A DNA stretch of 9,119 nucleotides from Desulfatitalea sp. (GTDB lineage Bacteria > Desulfobacterota > Desulfobacteria > Desulfobacterales > Desulfosarcinaceae): positions 1-9,119 of the forward strand of contig JABDRH010000455.1 of NCBI GenBank assembly GCA_013041835.1. The letters run 5' to 3'. Position 1 is the stretch's first letter. Each line of letters begins with the position of its first letter. The position numbers were made by a program, and so were the translations under genes. The notes under the pieces are model-generated. The model saw only the letters and a program-made list of their open reading frames with translations. It did not search any database and was not told the origin of the DNA. This document shows positions 6,772 to 9,119 of this stretch, in pieces.

Positions 6772-8142
6772 GTGAAGGAACGATTGACACCGACATCATC
6801 CGAACGGCGCACGATATGGGGCTGGGCATTTTATGATTGGGCCAACTCCGCGTTTGCCACTACGGTGATGGGGGTCTTTTTCCCTGGATTTTTCAAGCAG
6901 GTGTGGAGCCAGGGCGTGGACGCGAATCTGAGCACGGCCCGCCTGGGGCTGGGCAGTGCCTCGGCCAGCTTGATCGTGGCCCTGTTGGCGCCTGTTCTGG
7001 GAGCCATCGCCGACCGCAGCCAACGCCGCAAAAGAATGTTGATCCTGTTTACCTATTTAGGCGTTGTCATGACCGCCGGCCTGGTCTTTCTTCCCGACGG
7101 ATACTGGCGCTCAGCCCTGTTCATTTATGCCCTGGCCTATATCGGATACGCCGGTGCGATGGTTTTCTATGACGCCATGCTGCCCCAAATCGCACCTGCC
7201 GCAAGCTTGGATCAAGTATCAAGCCTGGGCTACGCCCTGGGCTATCTGGGCGGCGGACTGCTGCTCGTGGCCAATGTTTTCATGGCCGTCAAGCCGCACA
7301 CCTTCGGCATTGCCGATACCGATACGGCCATACGCCTCTGCTTTGCCAGTGTGGCGGTCTGGTGGGGCCTTTTCGCGCTGCTCACCTTTGCCTGGACACC
7401 CGCCGATCCGCAAGGCCAACGCCCGACGCTGCGCCGTCAGATCGGCGCCGGTTGGCGGCAACTGATCAGCACCTTCACAAAGATCCGCAAGCTGAAAACC
7501 ATCATGCTCTTCCTTCTGGCATACTGGTGCTATATCGACGGTGTGGACACCATCATCAAAATGGCCGTGGATTTCGGCATGTCTTTGGGCTTTGAATTCA
7601 AAGATCTGGTCCTGGCCTTCTTGATGGTGCAATTTATCGCCTTTCCTTCGGCCCTGGCTTTCGGTCAATTGGGACGCTACTGGGGAGTGCGGCGGTCCAT
7701 CTACCTGGCCCTGTGCATCTATATTTTCGTAACCCTGTGGGGCGCCAACATGAGCCGCGTGTCCGAATTTTATGTATTGGCCGCCGTCATCGGTTTGGTG
7801 CAGGGGGGAATCCAGGCCTTGAGTCGCTCCTACTATGCCCGCTTTATTCCAAAAGGACTCAATGCCGAATTCTTCGGTTTCTACAACATGCTCGGCAAAT
7901 TTTCAGCGGTTGTTGGGCCGGCGCTCATGGGATTGACCGGTTTGGTCGTCAGGCGTTGGCTGCTGCCCATTGATCCCACGGCGGAACAGCTCCGGGCGGT
8001 GGGGCTGCAGGCCACCCGTTCGAGCATCGTCGCCGTGCTGGTGCTCTTTTTTGCCGGGGCCTTGCTGCTCTATTTCGTGGACGAAGCGCGCGGCAAGCAG
8101 GAAGCGGATGCGTTCGAAGCCAAGGACGCGGGAAAAAAATAA
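6772..8142 (+). CDS. MFS transporter of the UMF1 / Atg22-like family
   Basis: A 456-aa inner-membrane protein of about 12 helices, the normal size for the family. Hallmarks are the N-terminal AFYDWANSAFATT (19-31), the cytoplasmic loop 2-3 motif GAIADRSQRRKR (77-88), FYDAMLPQIA (132-141), SSLGYALGYLGGGLL (150-164), a D-G-V-D-T segment (256-260) in helix 7, and the C-terminal-half signature GGIQALSRSYYARFIP (345-360) followed by AEFFGFYNMLGK. Relatives include vacuolar Atg22 amino-acid effluxers of fungi; bacterial members have no firmly known substrate, so export of amino acids or related small molecules is only a guess. The start is GTG 6772, supported by AGGGA at 6758-6762, nine bases away. 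It is transcribed away from the large receiver-domain gene. The last three residues (GKK) and the stop lie inside the left edge of a 144-bp palindromic repeat. Confidence 0.92.
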   Translation: MKERLTPTSSERRTIWGWAFYDWANSAFATTVMGVFFPGFFKQVWSQGVDANLSTARLGLGSASASLIVALLAPVLGAIADRSQRRKRMLILFTYLGVVMTAGLVFLPDGYWRSALFIYALAYIGYAGAMVFYDAMLPQIAPAASLDQVSSLGYALGYLGGGLLLVANVFMAVKPHTFGIADTDTAIRLCFASVAVWWGLFALLTFAWTPADPQGQRPTLRRQIGAGWRQLISTFTKIRKLKTIMLFLLAYWCYIDGVDTIIKMAVDFGMSLGFEFKDLVLAFLMVQFIAFPSALAFGQLGRYWGVRRSIYLALCIYIFVTLWGANMSRVSEFYVLAAVIGLVQGGIQALSRSYYARFIPKGLNAEFFGFYNMLGKFSAVVGPALMGLTGLVVRRWLLPIDPTAEQLRAVGLQATRSSIVAVLVLFFAGALLLYFVDEARGKQEADAFEAKDAGKK

Positions 8143-8274
8143 TTCCCCCATCTTGCTTGTCTTTGAGCCCGTCCGCGGCGTTACATCCACCGGCACATAT
8201 CCTGATATGCACCGGCGGATGCGCCTTGCAGACGAACCCAAATCCAGCGCAATCTGGCGGAATTATTTCTTTGC
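8131..8274. repeat. 144-bp imperfect palindrome between convergent genes (REP/MITE-like, possible two-way terminator)
   Basis: Two arms of 71 nt (8131-8201 and 8204-8274) face each other around a 2-nt centre CT. The outer 19 bp agree at 16 positions (GGAAAAAAATAATTCCCCC against GCAAAGAAATAATTCCGCC after reverse complementing), the tip CATATC/GATATG is perfect, a CCGG block follows it, and the middle pairs only with small gaps; many differences are transitions that would still allow G-U pairing in RNA. An A7 run starts the left arm, so minus-strand transcripts end in T7 and plus-strand ones in a T-rich edge, as expected of a bidirectional terminator. It overlaps the transporter's last codons and ends 6 bp before the stop of the facing gene. 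It codes for no transposase; it could be a non-autonomous repeat. Confidence 0.7.
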
Positions 8275-8280
8275 TGCGCC

Positions 8281-8754
8281 CTAAATAACAAAACGGAACA
8301 CCAAAAGAACTTCCCATGAAATCAACGCGGCAAACCCGCCGGCGAACAACTTGAGCAAATCGCCGATAAGCAGTCTGAAACGCGGAATGAACACATGGCT
8401 CAGGATCACGATGAACACGACCGATACGGCGGTAAGCAGATATTTGACCAACACGAAGTGAAAACTGCCCTGTTTCAGGTAATAATCCATCACCGGATTG
8501 AGTTCTGTCGCCCCAGCGCCAACTAAAAACAAGGTAAAAAACGCATCTGCCAGACTGAGCACCAGAATCAGCACCACCAGCATCAAGGTGGAACGGCCGT
8601 ACTGATCTAAAACGACGAGCTTGCGGCGGTCGCACGCTCGCCGAACGAGCTTTCGCCGGCGTTGATTGAATAATGCGTTGAGGCCCAATATGCCCTGTTG
8701 GCGCCGATCTCCTGGACGGCGACGTTCCGTCACCGCATCCCATTGTGCATGCAA
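8281..8754 (-). CDS. DUF5658 small membrane protein
   Basis: A 157-aa inner-membrane protein. The first 50 residues are strongly basic and hydrophilic (ERRRPGDRR at 10-18, NQRRRKLVRR at 30-39) and probably cytoplasmic; then come three predicted membrane helices (about 56-78, 98-119, 132-154). The block LSLADAFFTLFLVGAGATEL (66-85) followed by NPVMDYYL and, after a short loop, VLVKYLLTA (101-109) fits DUF5658 as I remember it, including the Arg-rich N-terminus. Function is unknown for the family. The start is TTG 8754, preceded by AAGGGG at a 9-nt distance; no ATG or GTG exists in frame before the upstream stop at 8827-8829, and the nearby ATG at 8750 is in another frame. It faces the transporter gene, with the long palindrome between the two stops. 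Confidence 0.78.
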   Translation of the reverse strand: MHAQWDAVTERRRPGDRRQQGILGLNALFNQRRRKLVRRACDRRKLVVLDQYGRSTLMLVVLILVLSLADAFFTLFLVGAGATELNPVMDYYLKQGSFHFVLVKYLLTAVSVVFIVILSHVFIPRFRLLIGDLLKLFAGGFAALISWEVLLVFRFVI

Positions 8755-8841
8755 AATAGTGATCCCCTTTTCCCCGAAGCCTCGCGCCGGCCAATTCGCC
8801 CGACGCGCTTTTCCGCCTTCAACATATCAAAATTCATGCCA

Positions 8842-8870
8842 TTTGCATCGACGTTGATATTTAATACAAT
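8842..8870 (+). promoter_or_regulatory. Possible sigma70-type promoter pointing into the gene-free right end
   Basis: TTTGCA (8842-8847) and TACAAT (8865-8870) are 17 bp apart, with four and five of six matches to consensus. Transcription would begin near 8877 and run towards the structured region at 8985-9119, so the product could be a leader of a gene outside the window or a small RNA. No supporting ORF lies downstream within the window. Confidence 0.35.
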
Positions 8871-8984
8871 CCCGGGCCGATACGATATCGCCCCATTAAA
8901 GCGGGTATGTCATTCGGTACGAGATTGCCCAACGATTGGATAACCGATTACACAGTGTGCGGCGCGGCCTCCGACATAAGGGCT

Positions 8985-9119
8985 CGCGCAAAAATAACTT
9001 CAGCATTTATCCATCCCGGCTTCAGGTCATCCGGGTCCGATCCGCGGCCCCGGTCTATTGGTAGCTTTGGCCTCACAATAGCTTGCTATTGCTCCGGTTT
9101 TGGGTCCTTAGATCAAACC
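8985..9119. repeat. Second structured, hairpin-rich element, cut by the window end
   Basis: The tip is a perfect 7-bp stem CAATAGC-TT-GCTATTG (9076-9091). A further stem CCCGG/CCGGG lies at 9015-9035 and a CCGCGG palindrome near 9042. Its left edge, read on the minus strand (GAAGTTATTTTTGC, then GCGAGCCCTTA), resembles the right edge of the 144-bp palindrome (GGAATTATTTCTTTGC, then TGCGCCCTAA), and both tips are followed on the plus strand by GC(A/T)CCGG. I infer a second member of the same repeat family. If it is symmetrical, the right arm would lie beyond the window. Confidence 0.45.

Larger units (their letters stand above)
8755..9119. other. 365-bp region without a recognisable gene
   Basis: I see no ORF with a credible start, ribosome binding site and family match on either strand. 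The first ~75 bp are the upstream region of the DUF5658 gene. 8840-8990 holds a candidate plus-strand promoter and short AT-rich patches, and from about 8985 to the end the sequence becomes rich in inverted repeats. No tRNA or known small RNA was recognised. Confidence 0.6.

Noticed and set aside
7949..8794. A 281-codon minus-strand frame spanning the palindrome
   Set aside because: It runs antisense through the transporter end and out of frame through the DUF5658 gene; both real genes have clear family patterns and this frame has none.
8826..8841. A sigma54-like sequence TGGCATG-AATT-TTGAT upstream of the DUF5658 gene (minus strand)
   Set aside because: The -24 half is good and spacing correct, but the essential GC at -12 is GA, and no enhancer-type regulator or paired upstream site is visible.
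9031..9050. tRNA T-arm-like sequence GGGTCCGATCC
   Set aside because: The stem does not pair over 5 bp, no anticodon or acceptor arm can be built around it, and it lies in an inverted-repeat-rich element.

Overview
The window looks like a stretch of ordinary chromosome from a moderately GC-rich, Gram-negative, probably anaerobic bacterium. The gene content fits Desulfobacterota (sulfate-reducer-like) best: an actinobacterial/archaeal-type inositol-phosphate synthase, a receiver/PEP-synthase-like hybrid protein, a DUF2914 secreted protein and a DUF5658 membrane protein. This assignment is inference from family distribution as I remember it; there is no rRNA or other marker to confirm it.

Layout. 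(1) 1-1311, plus strand: the 3' end of a small two-helix membrane segment, probably the tail of a CDP-alcohol phosphatidyltransferase, overlaps by 8 bp the start of a complete myo-inositol-1-phosphate synthase gene. Together they suggest an inositol phospholipid (or related inositol phosphodiester) module. (2) 1326-6632, minus strand: four genes read leftwards. In transcription order these are a ~997-aa protein with two receiver-like domains and a PEP-synthase-type ATP-grasp domain; a 48-aa small protein with a perfect AGGAGG ribosome binding site; a secreted DUF2914 protein; and, 6 bp later, a membrane diadenylate cyclase (CdaA type) fused to its usual partner, a YbbR/CdaR-like extracytoplasmic region. 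A likely terminator follows the large gene. (3) 6633-6771: a compact divergent promoter region with three consecutive inverted repeats, including a 15-bp near-operator palindrome. (4) 6772-8142, plus strand: an MFS/UMF1 (Atg22-like) transporter. (5) 8131-8274: a 144-bp imperfect palindrome that supplies the transporter's last codons and stop, and lies between it and a convergent DUF5658 membrane protein (8281-8754, minus). (6) 8755-9119: no gene seen; a possible plus-strand promoter and a second palindromic element related in layout to the first, cut by the window end.

How it works together: the clearest functional unit is the DUF2914/cyclase pair, in which c-di-AMP synthesis would be coupled in cis to a periplasmic YbbR sensor arm, next to a secreted DUF2914 protein. 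The other genes appear to be independent units. I do not see phage, IS, CRISPR, toxin-antitoxin or a defence island. The points most worth following are the cyclase-YbbR fusion, the unlisted 48-aa ORF, the PEP-synthase-like protein without its phosphotransfer half, and the hairpin repeat family.
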